Of a stretch of DNA of 64,000 bases, positions 61,987 through 64,000 are shown piece by piece. The first letter of the stretch is position 1. Each line of letters starts with the position of its first letter. The notes beneath the pieces are model-generated. The model did no database searches. It saw only the letters and a list, made by a program, of their open reading frames with translations, and was not told where the DNA came from. A program made the translations under genes and the position numbers. Source of the stretch: Mesodorylaimus sp. YZB2_4 (lineage: Eukaryota; Nematoda; Enoplea; Dorylaimida; Dorylaimidae); contig JASANH010000626.1 in NCBI GenBank assembly GCA_030248295.1, positions 1,984,001-2,048,000 of the forward strand. The letters run 5' to 3'.

Positions 61987-62164
61987 GTCGCAGCCTAGCG
62001 CGGGTTAAGGCGTCTGCCTCTCACGCTGGGTGCGCACTTACCGGGGAGGGTTCGACTCCCGCCTCGGTACAAAATGAGTGCGTAAAATATGTGTTCCTTA
62101 GCCCTCGAGTGCGCTGTATAGTGCTTGGCTACGGATAAAATATGACATGACATGACATGACATG
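61987..62164 (+). mobile_element. tRNA-Ser-derived SINE, family I, full copy
   Basis: Head GTCGCAGCCTAGCGCGGGTT, perfect B box GGGTTCGACTCCC, body CCTTAGCCCTCGAGTGCGC, tail of about four TGACA units. Close to the minus-strand copy at 31000-31177. Confidence 0.9.
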
Positions 62165-62694
62165 GCGTGCATTTTTAATGTATGATTTTATGTGCATCTA
62201 TTCCGTACCATTCCTTTGAATAAAGTAGAATCATAGCATGATGTTTCATTTGGTTTTTGTGAATTTTCCCAGCCAAAGCACAGTGCATTCTGTTGGGATA
62301 ATGTTCGGTATGTTATTCTCGAGAAAAATGATATATATATTCCAACTGGCATCCAAAGCGCAGGCACACCCAGAGCTCACAAGGAAAACTATAACAGGCT
62401 TACAAACCTAGGTTTTTAAACTCCTGTGCATTATACTAACCTGACCCGCTCTGATGATAAGGCGAAATGTCGGGTGTGGCACAAACATTAATAACGGTCC
62501 TTCTGTTGGAATCACTGAACCATCTGCCCGTTGTTGGAGAAGGTAGTTTTACTTGTATTGCTTGGCTGACATACTGTAATGGAGTTTTTCGAAAGCAGAT
62601 ACAGTTTTCATAGTTTGCTATAAATTAAACGACAAAGGCAATTCGACGAACATCTTGTACATTTCCGATACTCCCGCTCCCGTTCAAATTACAG

Positions 62695-63709
62695 GTGCGT
62701 CATGTACTGTAAGCAGAGATCCAGTGTTACCAGAATTCAGACCTCGTTTAGGAACGTGGGGAATAGCCACGATTAAACAAACGACTGTGAATGTGTTCGT
62801 TGTTTTGAGAAATGAACTAAAGCAAGCCCTGTCAAGAGGCGGTGGATGCTTAAAGGGAGTACCTCTGGCCGCTACAGAAGAAAAAGAAAACTATGTTGAT
62901 GCTGAGCTCTTTAATTTTCGCATCAAAGAAACAGGCGAAGTAACATTTTCGAAGCGCTTCAATGACATTGGACGATTTCCTATTGAGTATTACGGAGGAG
63001 ATTATGTGGGTAAGGAACGTGAGAGCTATTGATGTACAGAGTAGCTTGACAGTTCGTGGCTTACCAGGTGACGTTGCCTATGTCAAGTGCTTCGGAGACC
63101 AAGGTGCTGCCGCAGGCACCTGGCTAATGTACCCGAATAAGGAATATTACCAAGTTCCTGGTAAGCATAACTTGCCTAGTGGTCTGTGCATAAAATACCT
63201 GCTTCCAATTTCTCACGCACTTCTCGAACTGAGTTGTGTTAAAAGAGTTATTCTGTTCTTACGACTCTTTAACTGGGAATAGGTAAGAGAATTATATGAA
63301 ACAGACCCAAATCAGGCCAGGCAGACAATCCAAGACGGCCTACTAACGTTTGTCGTGCTCTTCGTTTCAAGGAAAATGGCGAACATCGACAATAAATAGG
63401 AGGAATATGAAAGTGTTCGTGGTAACAAAAGAGGCATACAATGACGTCATCTGCAGCTGCACTACTTTGAAGAATGGATATAAGAGAGCATTACCAAGTC
63501 AAAACATGAAAGAGACGTCCTCGTTTGTATACAAGGGCTCAGAAAGCATGCTAGTGGACCCACTTCCAATTATGCCAAGCGTCTCCACTTCTAAAGCCAC
63601 GAAGAAGCCCACCAATAAGAACCAAGCAAGCCGCAAGCCGTCAACGAAGAAAGGAAGCAGTGCTAAGAAAACACTTGTTAAGAGCCAGCAGAAGAAAGCG
63701 CGGCATTAG
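62695..63709 (+). CDS. Unrecognised three-exon gene with Lys-rich tail (5' end missing)
   Basis: Exons 62695-63009, 63053-63160 and 63372-63709 join in phase, with a very short 43-base first intron. About 252 residues are visible. The first exon has TTVNVFVVLRNELKQAL and FPIEYYGGDYV; the second VKCFGDQGAAAGTWLMYP; the third MKVFVVTKEAYNDVI, similar in style to the first, hinting at an internal repeat. The last 40 residues are Lys/Ser/Thr-rich and end KKARH. There is no in-frame ATG before the first exon's acceptor, so at least one upstream exon is missing. No domain family recognised; the basic tail could bind nucleic acid or a matrix. Confidence 0.5.
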
Positions 63710-64000
63710 CGCTGTGCTGTGCAGCCAAAAAGTCATTTTGATGTTTTGCACTCGAGCGTCAATATATTTTAGTATAAAAAGTGTCTTAAATTTCAGCGCG
63801 GATCGAACTTTTGATTCTTTCGAGGTTTCAAAGCCAAGTACGCAATTTAGTTTCACAGAAATTAAAAAACTCATGTTTTTTAAGCGCTACAGGTAAACTG
63901 CAGACATAACTGATACAGACACCGAACACTAAAGAAGTAATACTGAAAGGAGAGCCACAATACCGAACAGAGTAAACTTGCTTTCGCTTTTAGTCCTTAT
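63710..64000. other. 3' flank, no gene seen
   Basis: Short frames only. The 3' UTR of the preceding gene is expected here, but no clear AATAAA was seen. Confidence 0.4.

Overview
The window comes from a nematode chromosome. The evidence is a cuticle-collagen gene with a membrane-anchored N-terminal domain, a long set of spliced genes (short introns, GTAAGT-like donors, TTTCAG/TTTTAG acceptors), and no bacterial features. I cannot place it to a genus. It is rich in SINEs and DNA transposons, unlike compact Caenorhabditis genomes.

Layout. Bases 1-11.7 kb are repeat-rich. They hold an inverted repeat (1-428 and 8432-8850), a small secreted-peptide gene (3317-3742) whose C-terminus carries an allatostatin-C-like ring, a MITE, a BEL/Pao integrase remnant, a miniature LTR (TRIM-like) element, a Ty3 integrase scrap and minisatellites. 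Bases 11.8-22.7 kb carry two tandem minus-strand SARM1/TIR-1 genes (ARM-SAM-SAM-TIR). Bases 25.1-37.7 kb carry two tandem minus-strand STAT-family genes. I rebuilt these exon by exon (18 and 19 exons, all phases consistent). Two tRNA-derived SINEs lie between them. Bases 40-43.6 kb hold a Tc1-type transposase relic and a hAT relic. Then come a cuticle collagen (43792-44833, minus), a secreted protein with six cysteine modules (46826-48101, plus) and a DEG/ENaC channel subunit (49811-52281, minus) with a MITE in one intron. The right end has a G/C-rich foldback, a second hAT copy inverted relative to the first, more SINE copies and an unrecognised three-exon gene (62695-63709).

How the genes may work together. 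In C. elegans, TIR-1 acts upstream of the p38 MAPK cascade and the STAT-like protein STA-2 acts downstream of it in the epidermal response to wounding and fungal infection. Here both families are duplicated and sit next to each other, 2.4 kb apart, with a cuticle collagen and a secreted cysteine-rich protein nearby. That the neighbours form one functional cluster is my inference. Each gene's family assignment rests on visible domains and motifs.

All gene models are splice predictions read by eye. First exons are the least certain, notably for both SARM1 genes, the DEG/ENaC gene and the 62.7 kb gene.
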